A DNA stretch of 64,000 nt from Brachypodium distachyon. Lineage: Eukaryota > Streptophyta > Magnoliopsida > Poales > Poaceae. The stretch is taken from the NCBI RefSeq assembly GCF_000005505.3, contig NC_016132.3, positions 3,162,001 through 3,226,000 on the forward strand, read 5' to 3'. The position numbers and the translations under genes are program-made. Under the pieces are notes generated by a model. That model saw nothing but the letters and a program-made list of their open reading frames with translations, was not told where the DNA came from and made no database searches. Below, in pieces: positions 21,169-34,827 of this stretch; the first letter of the stretch is position 1, and every line of letters starts with the position of its first letter.

Positions 21169-21253
21169 GTCCTGTTTGGTTAGTATTAAACGTGGCTTTT
21201 CACCTTATTTGACTAAAAAATTAAAACCACATTTAAATCTAACCAAACAGGGC
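21169..21253. mobile_element. Short MITE with ~22-bp inverted ends
   Basis: Left end GGTCCTGTTTGGTTAGTATT and right end AATCTAACCAAACAGGGCC are inverted copies; total about 85 bases. The GGCCCTGTTTGGTT end is common in grass hAT/Tourist-like MITEs. The target-site duplication is unclear. Confidence 0.65.
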
Positions 21254-22937
21254 CATAAATGTCTCTGGTTGTATTTTCGTCACATGACGACTGATCGTTG
21301 GGTTGAAGCGATCAGTCTTGCAGTCAAAGGTCCCAAAACTCCTAATTTAGTGTCTTTGTTCGTAATCATCCAAATACTTGTAGCTGTAGTTATGTGGGTT
21401 TTCTTTTGTTTTGAAAGCTGTGGTTATATAATACCAAATCTCTAAGTACCAGGGCTCATGACATGTACTCAGAACAAAATACCGGTTGGAATCAAAATTG
21501 GTGAAATTACAGTGACTCACACACACGAACAGTCAACAGGGGAACCAGTCGGCCGCTAGAAGAAAGTTAGAGTGGGAATACAAACAGGGAGGCTAATCAA
21601 GTACACTCGTCTTGAAAGCATGCATGTACGTCTCATACTCTCATTGTTCATATCCACTTTCCACCAAACACACAAGTACACAAGGCAGCTGCATCCGGAA
21701 AGACATAGATGCATGATCGTTCGGATGACATGACACGGAGGTATAAATATCTCCACCCGGGGCCCGAAACAAATTAAACCCTTGATCAAATACTATTCTC
21801 CAGCAACTCGGTGATTCCGCGCTAAAATAAGACGACAAGTCGGCCCGCGCTACCGGGGAACTCCCGCTCTCGCACACATGTACTAGCACGTATGATTGCG
21901 GATGAGCGTTGCCTAGTTGGCCACCTAAATAGAAAAAGATCCCAACCATATAATAAGCTGTACGAACGGTTGTTCAGAAAAGATTAAAATTGTCTCTTTG
22001 CCGCGGTCTCCGATCTGGAGCGGAGAGAGTTGGCAAGAACCAAGGCCGGAGACCGCGGACGCACACGCAGTTTGCTCGCTTGATTGATTGGCATGCGCCA
22101 TCCGCCCGTCGCTCTCGCGGTCGCACATGCGCGTGACAAGTTGTGCTTCTTATATCCTCGTGCGCCGCGCGTTAACTGAGGTTAGTTGCCCCGCAGCAGC
22201 CCCGGTCAACGCGTCTCAGGGGATGATGACAGCTATAGCAACTGGGGTCTTTTTCTTTCTTTCTTCTTTGCGAGTTATAGCAATTGGGTCTGGCCGGGGG
22301 GCCATGTGGACGCACGACGGCACGATGCCATTGCCATCTTCCGACCGATCGATGGCGCCGGTTTTTGCAAAGCATGTGTACATGTGCGTGCCTACAACGT
22401 TCACACGCTTGATTTCTGGCGAGGACGCGCGCGACTTGCTTGCTTGATGCCCAGCACCAACAGAGACCGGGTAACAAACGCGCGTCAAGAGATCAAATTT
22501 TCTATAATATGTAACCGCTTATTAAAACGAGCCTTGCGGCAGGCGAGTATGTGCAAAAGAATAGCGTAAGTATCTACACCGCATCTTTTACCACCACATA
22601 TATATACGCGTAGTCGACGGAGAGGTTACGTACATATATCGGCAGCTCGTTGGTCGTGCTTATCATTTGGGTGCAGGGATCGAAAATACAATAGAATCTT
22701 TGATTTCCTTAAGGATCCTTGTTTTAAAATAAAAAAGTACATTCGCTCGGTATTATTTTGTGACGGCCCAGCTGTACATACGATCGACTGTAGGAGTAAG
22801 ACATAGTATAATACGTCGAACATTCCGCGCAATACGAACGAGGGCATAAAAATACGTTAACTCCCTCTCTCTCTCGAACCGTTGACATTCCGTTTCAACC
22901 GTCCGACCCACGCCTGCTGGCACACCTTAATTATCAG

Positions 22938-23036
22938 GCATCGGCCGGCAGTATAATCTGCATATAATCGGCTGGCGGCTCCCGAGCTCGATCGGCAGTA
23001 ATCTGTGTATAATTGACTGGCGGCTCCCGAGCTCGT
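22938..23036. repeat. Two-copy ~50-bp tandem repeat
   Basis: ATCGGC-GGCAGTAATCTG, GTATAATTGACTGGCGGC and TCCCGAGCTCG occur twice in succession with a few substitutions. Confidence 0.7.
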
Positions 23037-23131
23037 ATTATACATATATACGTATCGCATCATGGTTCGTTGTATTCACACAGATCGGGCGATCGACGAC
23101 ATGCGCGCATGAACTTCAAATCGATCGGTCG

Positions 23132-23249
23132 TACTTCTTCCGATCCATAATACTTGTCTCAAATTTGTTCAAATATGAATGTATCTATACTTAAAAAGCG
23201 TTTAGATACATGTAATATTTCGACGAGTAATATAGATCGGAGGGAGTAG
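23132..23249. mobile_element. Stowaway MITE
   Basis: Left end TACTTCTTCCGATCCATAAT, right end ATAGATCGGAGGGAGTA; interior TGTATCTATACTTAAAAAGC and TACATGTAATATTTCGACGA typical of the family. Confidence 0.75.
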
Positions 23250-23498
23250 TACTTTTCCAGAGTGTACATGTGTACACTGGCAACGTGTCCAAGTGGCGAT
23301 CGATCGATCGACCAAATAGCTCGATCATGCATATGCATGTGGTACATTGTCTGGCTGTGAGCCGTGCATATATATGACTTATAATCTGCCCGTCCACATG
23401 GCCCTCGTGGATCACACGTCTCCGGCAATGCAGCAAACTTTGACTGTCCAACGACGTGGGTCGAAGATACCAAACGCATACGCACGTTACTACGTACT

Positions 23499-23604
23499 AC
23501 CTCCGTTCCACATGTCTCAAATTTGTCTCAAAATGAATGTATCTATTTCTAAAACACGTTTAAATACATGTAATATTTTTGACAAGAATTATGAACCGGA
23601 GTGA
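23499..23604. mobile_element. Stowaway MITE
   Basis: Left end CTACCTCCGTTCCACATGTC, right end GAATTATGAACCGGAGTGAA; interior matches the neighbouring copy at 23132. Confidence 0.75.
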
Positions 23605-24559
23605 ATATTTGGTACCAGTACCGTCTCTCCCGTTTATTAGTGCTTATTAATTGGATCAAGTTAGTTTACGGCCCTCTGAATTGTAACGTGCTGCTACTAC
23701 TAATTAAACAGTGGTTCACCAACATAGACAGCAAAACCAGATTTGAATCTCGATTAGCTAACCTAAAATAGTACGATGAGTAGTACGGCTGACAAAAACT
23801 AGTCACGGACTCACCGAGTACTCCACGCATCAGCAGGCCATTGCCACTGGCTAACTAAACAGCCCCCACTCAAATCTGGCGAAGCTGACACATACTTAGC
23901 GTATGGATGAGAAATTTTTTTTAAATAGATGCATCCATTTTTTTGAACGGAGGAGGTATATAGATGGCAAAGACTACAGTGGTACGAATATTGCTGCCCG
24001 GCCTGTCACGTACGACTCGCTCGCTCACATGCACACAGCGATACAAACACGCGCGACAAACTGGAGCGTCAGGCAGGAATCTGAGGTACAGCAGTACACA
24101 AGCGCCGCTGCAGTTAAACAGGGAGGGCATGAACACTGATGAACAGCGTATCTCTCGGCCCTGGCCACGCATCGATCACCTCCACGGTCGGAGGTGCCGG
24201 CCGGATCTTGTCTGTTCGCGGCCGCAATTACCCGCGCGCGGGGAATCGTGGAGTTCGTGACCGAGGATTCCAGAGTTAGGTAATCCCTCCGTGCCGAAAA
24301 GATTGTCGTGACGGTCATTTTGTAGAAACACCCCTATTTTTTGTTCGAATCAACCCCATTTAAGTATTTGCAACTCATTCGGTCTCCTCCCATCGTCTTC
24401 TCCCCCACCTCCCCCGCTTGTCTCCTCCCCTGTCTCATCTTCTCCCCGGCGATGCTTCTTGTCTCCCCTGCGCTCCGCCTTTCCTCTCTGCTCGCCTCAG
24501 CCGCGCCCCCTCTCGTTGTCACTGCGCTCCTCCACCTCCCCATTGTTGCGCTCCCCTCG

Positions 24560-24965
24560 CGGGCGGCGACAAAGGTGGCTTCTTCTCGACGAAGAAACCT
24601 TCTCCTTTTGCGACGAGAAGGGAGTCTCGCTGGATCCGGGGGCTGCGAGGTCGGATCCGGTGGCTTCCGGCGCTAGGCGGCAGCGCGACGAGGAGGAGGC
24701 AGCGGCGGCGCGACGACGAGGAGGAGGCAGCCCGACGACAACGACGAGCAGCGCCGGCGACGAGGAGGAGAAGCGGCGGCGCGACGAGGAGGAGGCAGCG
24801 CGACGAGGACGACGAGCAGCGGCGGTGGCGAGGAGGAGAAGTGGCGACAAGGAGGAGGAGAAGTGGCGGCGACGAGGACGAGCAACGGCGGCGACGAGAA
24901 CGAGCTGCGGCGGCACGAGGACGATGAGCGGGGGTGGCGACGAGGAGGAGCAGCGGCGGCGGCGT
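24560..24965. repeat. GAG/CGG-rich degenerate minisatellite
   Basis: Variants of GCGACGAGGAGGAGGCAGCG repeat for about 300 bases. All six frames stay open because of the base composition; translations are only Arg/Ala/Glu or Ser/Pro strings. No protein family is suggested. Confidence 0.75.
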
Positions 24966-27849
24966 TTATCACTTGACCTGTAATTATTGTGATTTTTAGG
25001 ACTTCTTTGTAAAATGGTTTTTGTGAGGTGGCCGGGCCAATCTTTTCGCCACGGAAGGCAGACCATGATCGAGCCGCGCAGGGGCTCTCATGCAGATCTG
25101 AAGATAGTACGACCAGGAGAAACGTGGGCGCGTGCAGGCTCTGGTCTGCTTCGTTTTCGTTGTTTGGGGCAAAGCAAAAAGATCAGGCAGGTACGTTCTG
25201 TTGCTTATCACATGATCTGGACTGGACCCTGTTGATCTGCGGTATCGCGCCCTCTCGTGGGAACAGAGTCCTTGTGCTCGACTGATGAGTGCTACTGCTA
25301 CTACCGGGGCCTGCCTCGCTCTCACTGCTTGTAAAAAGAGTTTAGAGTATGGAATGTGTAGGAAGAGTTCAGGTTTTTATGACTGAACGACTGTTTGTCA
25401 CCGAGTTTGAGACCTAGGAGTACCAGGATTTCGACACGATCGAAAACTTGAAAGGATTCTTTGTCCTCGTCTGAGAGCCCCTGTCGCTTATCGCAAAAGT
25501 CTCCATCGGTTTTGAGCATATTAAATACGATAACATACGGTTAGTCTTAGTCCAAGCGCACCACCAAGCGGGTAACCACTTTTGCTTTTTGCGGGAAAAG
25601 GAGATGGTCGGAAGGAAAAGTACAGTCGTTTACAATCGCCAAAGTCATGTGAGCGAGCCCTTCGTTCTCGTATTTTTTACAGGCGCCTACTATTGAAAGA
25701 CGTGTCGGGTCAGGTACAGGAGCTGATTGGCAACGAAATGGGCCGGCCTCTCCGACGTAGCACATGACAGGTGGGTCGCAACTATCAAAAATACCATCAA
25801 ACGTCTTAATCTATCTAATTTGGATTTTGTCAGACAGTCTGCCTCGTGAAATGTGGTTATGTGAGTTTATTAGTACTCTCGTGAAATCCTAACCTCAAGA
25901 AGTGTGATTTGCGAAATTTACTCCAAAATATATGACCCTTTGTGTATTGTACACATTTTAGGCAAAAAATTGGTATCCAGCAAAAGGTCTAAATTTTTTG
26001 AAACTACTTAAGATTTCGGTGTTTGAAGTTGTATAAATACTTATTGGATTGTATCGGCTTGTATGGCTAACGGCCTATACATTCCGAGCCGTAGGATTAA
26101 TTGTATCCGAACATAATTTGTCTAGTGGTACGAGTTAATTAATGAGTTCTTATTCAAAAAAGAAAAGGAACAATACTAGACTATATAGAATAAAGCAAGT
26201 TTAAATAGGCTCGGACTCAAATTGTAATCAAACCAATAAAATGGTCGAAAAATTTTACAAGACCATCGAAACAACCAAACTTCTATAAATTTCACTAAAA
26301 AAATTCATAAAAATTTGAACGCTTCTTCATAAGACGACGATAGCCTTAGGATAATAAATACATACAAGGTTTTGTCTTTTCCATCACTGTTTACAGATGC
26401 AGATGTTCTTGTTTTGTTTGACTATTTTCAAATGCTCATGCGTATTATTGGTATATCACATCGTATCTCGATGTATACGGACTATAGGTACATCATATCG
26501 TATCTCTATGATTTTTTTCACATTAGTATAAAACTCACAAAAATATATTTCGACGACGAAGAAACGAGCTAGCAAAAGAAACCTGAAAAATATCTGGATC
26601 TGAGCTTCAGAGATCTCACACAGCTGGACAGTGATTAATTGACTTGGTAGTTGGTACTTGGTAGTAGTACTATGGATCGAGCCTTCGGCGTTGCAAGCCA
26701 CTCAGGGAGTCGATGTGGCAGACATACTACTCGTACTCGATAAGAGTTCCACATGATAAGTCCGCGTATTGCGCCCGGCGACAAAAACGTGGGCTGGCTG
26801 TTAACGAGTCAGCACGGGATGCATGCTGATAAACCGCGTGAGTTCCCTAGGTACAAACGAACGTTATGCATGTGTGGCGTGGGAGACAAGGGCTCGATGA
26901 GCTGATAGCGATACCGGTGTCTTACAAAGTTGATCAAAGAAAAGTTTCAAAAAACAAAGTGGGTCAAATTATGGAAAAATGATATGATGACGTACCTTTC
27001 TTGTCTGCACAATGGCATACGCATACGCGTGACCAAGTGGTAGCATAAAAGATTATGTGATGCATATGGTTGGAAGTTGACGTGACAAGTACTTTTAGCA
27101 CAATCCAAATTACATGTGTACCGTGAGGAGTCATGGACATAGTGTGAGAAATACATTTACAACTCGTTTGACATCACTTATTTCATTGGATAGAAATGTA
27201 ATAAAATCAAATTATTACCGGCAGGATTTTCATTTTGGTTGAAATTGAATTCTAGACTCAAAAAATCATGCGTGTATGCACATGGATTTGTCAAATGCAC
27301 GAGAGATACATCCAGAGAAATGATGCCTTTTAGAAAGAAATTAAGACTCGTATATGCGTAATTTCACGGAATTTTAGATTGAAATCTTATAATTAACCAA
27401 TTCCGTGTCAGCGAAACAAGTTGGTACTGAAATCCAAAATGAATTACATGAGGAAAAAAGTTTCTTTCATATACTCACCATTGCCTTCTCTAAGTTCTTA
27501 GTACAAGTCAGATCATTCCGAAGAATTGACATGAAGAAGAGAGAACAAAAGAGACAAAAGACAAAAACAAAGGCAGTAGAGCATAGCTCAAAACACTTTC
27601 TTTGATACTTTTTGACATTCACAATAGTGTTCTTTTCACCCCGGATCATGCATGTGTTCCTAGGCACCAAATTGAATTTTTCGCTGAATAAATTTGCAAC
27701 TGCTACTCGCAAAATAAAATTGCAACTGCGTACTAATTATCTTGACAGTCCCTAAACATGGGTGCATGCTGGCTGCAATTATTTGTCCCCATGTGTTTAA
27801 CATTTGTTTATACTAATTTAAGCATCAACACCTCAAGGTGCGCGATATG

Positions 27850-28385
27850 TAGGGGTGGGTATAAAAACCGAGAAACCGAAACCGATCACCGAAGAACCGG
27901 AAACCGAAGCCGATTGGACCGAAACCGAAGAACCGTTTAAAACTTCGGTCAGCAAACTCAAAGAACCGAAGTTTGTTCGGTTAATTCGGTCTCTTGCCTC
28001 GGTTAACCGAAAAAACCCGAAAACTGAAGTTCATTGCTGCATCTTTAAAATTTAATGTTTTCATTGCATGTTAGATGATATTTACTCATTACGTGTGTTT
28101 GTGTCACATAAGATTATGTGTTTATTTTTGCGTGTAACTTAAATCTATTTTGTGTTGTAAGTAGAAGATTGAACTAAATTTGTTTTCATTAAATTTTTTT
28201 GCCGTAAACACAATGTTCGGTTAGTTCGGTTCCGAACCGAAAACCGAACCAAATCTTCCGTGAACCGAACTTAGGGTTCTCAAATTTTTTAAGATAACTT
28301 CGGTCCTCATATTTGAAGAACCGAATTTCATGAAAACCCAAAAAACCGAACCGAAATTTCGGGTATAACCAGACTCCCACCCCGA
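27850..28385. mobile_element. Non-autonomous hAT element with target-site duplication
   Basis: A 536-bp element with ends TAGGGGTGGGTATAA and GGGTATAAC...CCCACCCCGA, flanked by GCGATATG (27842-27849) and GCGATGTG (28386-28393), an 8-bp target duplication with one mismatch, as made by hAT transposases. The interior is filled with ACCGAAACCGAA / TTCGGTTCGGTT subterminal motifs in both orientations, a known feature of many plant hAT MITEs. No transposase frame. Confidence 0.85.
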
Positions 28386-28520
28386 GCGATGTGATGATGC
28401 GGTCCGGAGGCGCTCTTATGCAAGCACAGCGCTCTTATCTCAACCGCGCGCCACTCACATAGTCACATGCAACCTATACACTCCACACCTACCTGCAGTT
28501 GCATCTTCCGCCCGGGACGC

Positions 28521-28528
28521 TATATATA
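28521..28528 (+). promoter_or_regulatory. TATA box of the glyoxalase gene
   Basis: TATATATA in CGCTATATATACGCC, about 500 bases before the ATG at 29030, followed by CT-rich leader sequence. Implies a long 5' UTR, possibly spliced. Confidence 0.45.
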
Positions 28529-29029
28529 CGCCCTCCTCGGCTCTCTCTCAGCTCACAACCACTGGTGATCGATCCATACAGCAGCGTCGATCCTTCCTTC
28601 CTTCCTTCCATCCGTCCGTCCGTCTCGCTAGCTAAGCTATCAGGACGCAAAACCTCACTCTCTATATCCAACTATAGCCAGCTAGTTCTCTCCTCCCCCT
28701 TCTCCCTCGTCTCCGGCGTGTCTCCGGCGAGGGCGCGCCTAGCTTAATTCCATCGATCCACAGACCGATCGACCGGCGACAGACGTACATCGTCGTGCAG
28801 GAGATCGAAGACGTGCGTGTGTGCCAGACGAGCGCGGCACTTTTGGTCAACCTGTGCCACCGTACAGCTAGCGCTTGCGTTTGGCCAGCAGGCCAGATAA
28901 TCAACAGGCAACTGCAGCGCTAGCACAGCTAGCAGAGCGCGTTTATAGCTCAGCCGGAAAGGAAGAAGAAGAAGAAGAAGAAAATTAAGCTAAGTACGTA
29001 CTCCAACATTTAGCAAAGGATCAGATATC

Positions 29030-31428
29030 ATGGTGAACACGACGGCGACGGAGGTGGGCGCGATGAACAACAACAGCAGCAACAAGCTGCCGCTGCCGCT
29101 GCCGCTGGTGTCGCTGAACCACGTGTCCCTCGTGTGCCGGTCGCTGGAGAGCTCCCTCGCCTTCTACCGCAACGTCCTCGGCTTCGTCCCCATCCGCCGC
29201 CCCGGCTCCTTCGGCTTCGACGGCGCATGGTACGCACAGAGACCCTTCGACTTGGACTTCGATCGCATTATGCATTATGAATGTCTTGCTAATCTGACGC
29301 ATGGGTCGATCGATTAATTAAATTGGTTGGTTTTCGATCTGGCAGGCTGTTCAACTTCGGGATCGGCGTGCACCTGCTGCAGGCGGAGGACCCGGCGAAC
29401 ATGCCGGCGAAGAAGGCGGAGATCAACCCCAAGGACAACCACATCTCATTCACGGTACGCACGACACGACCACGCCATACATGTCCTGAAGCTATCTGTA
29501 GCCAAGCTCCCAGCTGCAGGGCATGCATATCCAGTTTAGTATTTCCATATTCAACGCATGAGCAAGTGTGTGTCAGAAAAAACCAAAGAGAAATATTAGC
29601 CAGTGAGAGATCGACTGAGATGTTACAACTAGCCTAGCTGCTTTGCAAGCAAGCTCGATCGCTAGATCCACCACTTGTAATTCTTCTGGAAACAGTCCCA
29701 TGTGGGCAAAGCCAACCTGCCACATGCGGCTCGATCTGTGGCCGGAGCCGGAAGTCTTACGCGTACGGTAGCGCCAAAAGCTTGCCCCGGACATATACGC
29801 TCATTGTCAGGTAGCCAGTGACCGGTGACCACAAGCAATTGCCCAAAGTACAGCTAGCCCATCTCGGTCTCGATAGATCTGCCAGTCTGCCTCCAACTCG
29901 AGGTCTTTTGCTTCCTTACTTCACCCGTACGTACGTGCAACGGCTCTCTCCATAGACCGTAATAAGTCAAGCTAGGAAACGGCGGACTGACGTACGAGAC
30001 CCACGGTTCGAAATATAGCTAACGGAGACGGTACAGAGCGTGAATGTTGTTGGCTTAATTATCAATTGATCAGAATACTTTTCCCCCCGGTGGATCAATA
30101 TATAGTAGTAGGTGCTACACTTATCTAGCCATCCACTCCAATGTTGTAGATCTCGATCCATGATTTATTCCAGCTCAACTAACACAAACAGTGCATATAG
30201 TACACTATATACCATAGGATCCTGTCAGTGAGACATTAGCTATATATACACCATAGGATCCTGTCAGAGAGACATTAGCTATACCATGCGCTCATTGCAT
30301 GCACACAGTCCATCATGCATGCGCATTTCGTCGATCTAACCTTAACAATAATAATTAAATCTGCCTTGATCCATCAATGTGTACTACCTAGCTGCCGCAG
30401 GCACGTTGCAATTGCATAGTAGTCACTTCAACTGTTCAACAAGTCCATGCATAGCGCCACTGTCTGCCAATAGCACACGCACGTCTACTAGCAAGATAAT
30501 TGGTGTGTCGTCGTACAACTGCAGATACACTCCACAATTTTTGTCTGCAACGTATATATACTGCACTAGCTAGCTTGGCAGAAAGCAATGCAAAAGCTCC
30601 CCACAGAGCACCCACCCGTGAGCGCCGTGGAATCCGACACGGTGGACGCACGCGTGAGCTGGCGGCGGTGACGGGTCACATGCGTGCACACACACACACA
30701 CACGCGCAGACAACATATATCTCCACTCTCCAGCATGCGAGAGCCTGCCCATCACACATGGCTTAATTTCTGCATAGTGCATAGTTCCCTTTTCCCATTT
30801 TAAGTCGCAAGAAATATATCCATGCATTTGCCTTTCGATGTGACCGGTTGAAAGGGGAATAATCACAGCACGAGATAAACATTTGCCGATCGATGGATGA
30901 CGTCTCGGCCGGGCCCGGGCCCTGGCCACTCTACTTCTGTCAGCTTAATGTCACGAAAAAAATAATTTAGATTCGATCGATGATATGTTGTACGTGTGGC
31001 TGTGGATGATCGATGGAGTGGAAGGCTGACGTGTAATCTTGAATGTGCAGTGTGAGAGCATGGAGACGGTGCAGCGGCGGCTCAAGGAGATGGGGATCCG
31101 GTACGTGCAGCGGCGGGTGGAGGAAGGCGGCATCTACGTGGACCAGCTCTTCTTCCACGACCCCGACGGCTTCATGATCGAGGTCTGCACCTGCGACAAC
31201 CTCCCCGTCATCCCGCTCCTCGACGCCCCCCAGCACGCCGTCTGCAAGCGGGCCCTCGCCGCCCCGCCTGCGGTGGCCGTGCCGCAGCCGGATCCTTCTT
31301 CTCCGGCGCCGGCGCCGGTGCCATCGCCATTGCCGCAGCAGCAGCACTGCGTCGCCGAGGTCGTCGTCGTCGACGTGGCCAACGGCAACATGTCCGCCAT
31401 GACGGCCATGGCTTGCCCTGAGGCCTGA
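29030..31428 (+). CDS. Glyoxalase I-like (VOC fold) protein
   Basis: Three-exon gene for a 228-residue single-domain VOC protein resembling Arabidopsis At1g15380/At1g80160 (GLYI4/GLYI7 type). Exons: 29030-29229, 29346-29454, 31051-31428, in frame with GT-AG introns; intron 2 is 1.6 kb. The VOC domain shows SLNHVSLVCRSLESSLAFYR, VLGFVPIRRPGSF, FNFGIGVHLLQAEDP, INPKDNHISF and VDQLFFHDPDGFMIEVC. His in LNHVS, His in DNHIS and Glu in MIEVC are the likely metal ligands. The Pro/Val-rich C-terminal ~70 residues beyond the domain are poorly conserved in the family. Members are annotated as lactoylglutathione lyases (methylglyoxal detoxification), but this clade's activity is uncertain, so the enzymatic role is inference. 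The start follows a purine-rich leader and AATC-free context ATCATGG. Confidence 0.9.
30195..30286. repeat. Two-copy tandem duplication in glyoxalase intron 2
   Basis: ACCATAGGATCCTGTCAG followed by GAGACATTAGCTATA occurs twice within about 90 bases with near identity. Confidence 0.75.
30686..30706. repeat. CA microsatellite in glyoxalase intron 2
   Basis: A (CA)n run followed by CGCGCA. Confidence 0.8.
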
Positions 31429-32311
31429 GCTAGCACGCCTGCATGCAGGTTTAATGCAATTTCATTAGCCTGCCAAGATGAAGCTGATGCTGATGTGGAG
31501 ATGTTTTGTTCTGTGAGTCGGGCGACGAGAGCTGTAGCCATTGCTGCTGTTTTGTTGCCCCCCTGTAAAATTGGTTAATTTGGAGTACCGGCGCGTTCTT
31601 TTCTTTCTCTCCTGTATATTCGAGTATGTACGTACGTATATATGTAGCTGCAGGCAGGGTAGCTAGCTGTTGCTTACACTGAGGAGATGATCCATTGATC
31701 TCTCATATATATGTAGCTAGGCCCGGCTGCTTTGCTCTGCATGCCTTTGTATGTTGCACATATGTTGCATCTTGTAATCTGTCTATCTATTCAAGTATTT
31801 AATTCATTCACTGCTGCCACATTTAATTGCAAATAAAATCTGTCTCCGGCCCTCCACACCATGTACATGCGACCCCTTTTTTTTTTCCAAACTATTCATA
31901 ATTAGAAATTGCACCCCACAAAATGATCTTTATCGATTTTGGCTCCAACAAAACAAAATGTGCCCTGTCATGAAAACAATACTATAGCGGCCTGCACGGG
32001 CCTGACGATATCGACGGCTAACATGTGTATCACGAGTACATGTGGGTAGTATATTAGCCAGTGGAAGTTGCTGATCTAATCTAGCCATCAAGGGCTTGAG
32101 GCCTTGATTAGATTCCTGCATGTTGGCATGTGGTCTACCCGATCGTGAAGGTAATTAAGTTTGGTTGGCATGTTTTGCTTCTGTTCCTCCGCTCTTTCAG
32201 GACGACGAATGGAAGTATTCATCAACTTGCATGTGATCCATGGCAACTTGTTATCATACTCTATATTTTTTAGAACTTGTTGTCATAGATGCATGATGCT
32301 GCTCCAGCTGG

Positions 32312-32360
32312 CCATATATATATATATATATATAGAGAGAGACACACGCGCGCGCGACGC
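32312..32360. repeat. Compound TA / GA / CG microsatellite
   Basis: (TA)n, then GAGAGAGA, then CACACGCGCGCGCG, in direct succession. Confidence 0.85.
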
Positions 32361-34827
32361 TTGCGCTTGCGCGCTTTCGTATATACAGATCAGAGACCAA
32401 GCTAGCTAGGTGACAGGCATATATCGATCGTAATTGAAAAGGGCATCTCAAACACTTAAACGGACATGCAATTCGCCAAACGGAGAATACGGGACGTACT
32501 CAAATTAATCCTATACGTGTGCATGTATGAAATTATTGCCAGCGGTTAGGAATCTTCAGGGGGGCGGGGGGGACATGCATCTCTGACTCTGCTAGCTGAG
32601 CCTGAAGCCCTGAACCAACCTGCATGCACATGGATGCATGCATGTCTTGATCGGTTGCTTCACCTTCTTGGTCATGGTCAATATTGCTCTCCACCTCGGT
32701 AAGAAACTAAGAATACGACGGGAATTAAGCTCCCCCACCTGAACCCGGCTACATGTGCTAGTATGTTAATGTGATGTCTTGGACATGTCCTTTTTGCTTT
32801 TTGCGCGGCGCGATCAAGATGGGCTTGCCTTCTGCATGCAGCTTTGGCGGGCCTGCAAACCGGCGGTGGAAAAGCAGAAAACAAAAACACCTGCTCTCGG
32901 GGATATGGGCTGGACTGGGAGGCTCGTGTCAGGGAAATTGAAACCCAGAAAGGCCACAACTGGGCATCTATTTATTTGGACAAGTCCCTGATGACGGCCC
33001 GAGCATGTAACGCCAGATCTAATCAAGGCTGGGCTGGCAGGTCGAGGCCCATACGGGCACTGACCCCAACAGCATGGGCCTTCGCTCCCGCCTGGGCTGC
33101 AGCCGTACTCGCAGCTTCCGAGTCGATGCCTAAAATTCCTCGTTCAGCGTACTGGCACCGCCGGTCCTTCTCCGTCGCATTCAACCTTGAAGTGTCAACC
33201 TCGATCCATCAGACGGGAATTGAAGGAGCGAGCATGCCAACGAGCCTAGAGGTACGTTACGAGGAAGCAGCGAGGAAGGGCAAGACCGCAAGTGCGTTCT
33301 ATCCTCGTGGTACTACTACTTTTTTGGCAGAAGCACCTGTTCTGTTTACCTTTTGCTCACCTAAAGCTTGGGCTGTTCTAATCCCGATCGAGTCGTGTGG
33401 CTAAGTGACGCTCTTATGTTGCACTCAGGATGCTTCAGCTTCAGCTAGGTGGGTGGAGCTCGAACTTTCCCTGATTATCCTTTTACGCTTACGAAGATCT
33501 GAGTTGGTGATCGCGAGTTCACTCAACAAATGGTTACAGGCTCATCTAATTGCCACTTATTTTATACGTATTCGTGATCTTTTGACTATTCTTGATTTGT
33601 TCGATGACTTTCAAGATAATTGTTTTTCAAAAATAATATGTTAAGATATTTCTTATTTATCAAAATATGAGCCACAGCCACGGATTCTTAATCTCGTAGT
33701 AAATCACGGACATTTAGCTAGTATTAACTACTTTTCTGGTAATGCCTTGGCGACCAAGTAGGCAAGTACGTACGTGCGCTGACTGTCAACGCTCGCTATC
33801 TGCAGTCCAGTGGCTAAGTGACACTCTTCGTCTCTGCTTCTCCCAAGTTGCTTAATTTACGTTACGGTGCAGCTGGGTCGTCTCCTAATCTACAATTAAT
33901 TTCGCTTAGATACCTTGGAGACCAATGCAAGTACGCGGACCGTCAACACCCGTTTCTTGCAATCAGTCAACATTGGCTGCTTGCTTTGTTTGTCACCTGT
34001 CAGGACTGTTCAGCGTGGAAAAAAAGGGTGATTGGGTATCTTTGGATTCCAGTGACGCACGGCGTAAACAGAGATAAGATCGGTCCGGCTTTTGCGTTCG
34101 GAGTTGCTGTTGGTGGTACTCCCAGATGGTTGGTACCATGTTCCTATACACGTGAGTGCGCGGCACTGATATTATACCGGGAGAAAAGTCAGGAAATGGA
34201 AACCCGGCCAGCGTCTGCATTGTGCAATAACTTGAGATCTAGCCATGAATAATTGGCTGAATTTTGGATTACACAATTTCGTCTATACGTGGCTACGTGC
34301 ACGCAAGAGTGCAATAACTTGGGGCGGATTGCTTGCGCCCACACAAGGAAATGGCAATGCATGTACACCAAACAACCGATCGATGCATGCCAACTTCAGT
34401 ATAGCGAGCAACTAAATTAAGATGGCGCGCGAATTATAGCTGAGGAAAAGCGTGTACGATAAGAAACATGCACGCTGCATGTTCTTATGATCTTATCACA
34501 CAAGTTTGAGTAATCATTTAATCGGATTTTGATTAGAATAGTTAATTAGCCGGAAAGGATGTTGAGGATTGATTGCATATATCAGAGTATGACGTAGGCT
34601 ACACACCCCGCTGATTCCTGTTGCACCGCTGGCTGTTCTGCAGCGATACAGTGAGGAAGAATTTCCATCGGAATTATCTGAATCTCTTTTTTCTCTTCTT
34701 TGGAAGATTCTGAATCTGACTGGTTCAGCGTAAGAAGAAAACAGCAGAGGATCGATCTGTGGCCGAAGCGGTGCTGCCGTACTGTACGCTTAGGCTCTCT
34801 CAATATTCATTTTTGAACTACTTATAT

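Larger units (their letters stand above)
19801..29029. other. Gene-poor interval, Alba to glyoxalase
   Basis: About 9.2 kb with no gene I can support. It holds the Alba promoter, a LINE relic (20610-21165), a short MITE (21169-21253), a two-copy repeat (22938-23036), two Stowaways (23132, 23499), a GAG-rich simple sequence (24560-24960) and a hAT element (27850-28385). The remainder is AT-rich sequence without long or conserved frames. The right end (from about 28500) is the glyoxalase promoter and leader. Confidence 0.6.

Noticed and set aside
24418..25066. Open frames of 169-189 codons
   Set aside because: They lie in GAG/CGG simple sequence, all frames are open, and translations are Arg/Ser/Glu strings.
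32844..33404. 186-codon frame
   Set aside because: No signal, domain, repeat or splice support; composition not clearly coding.
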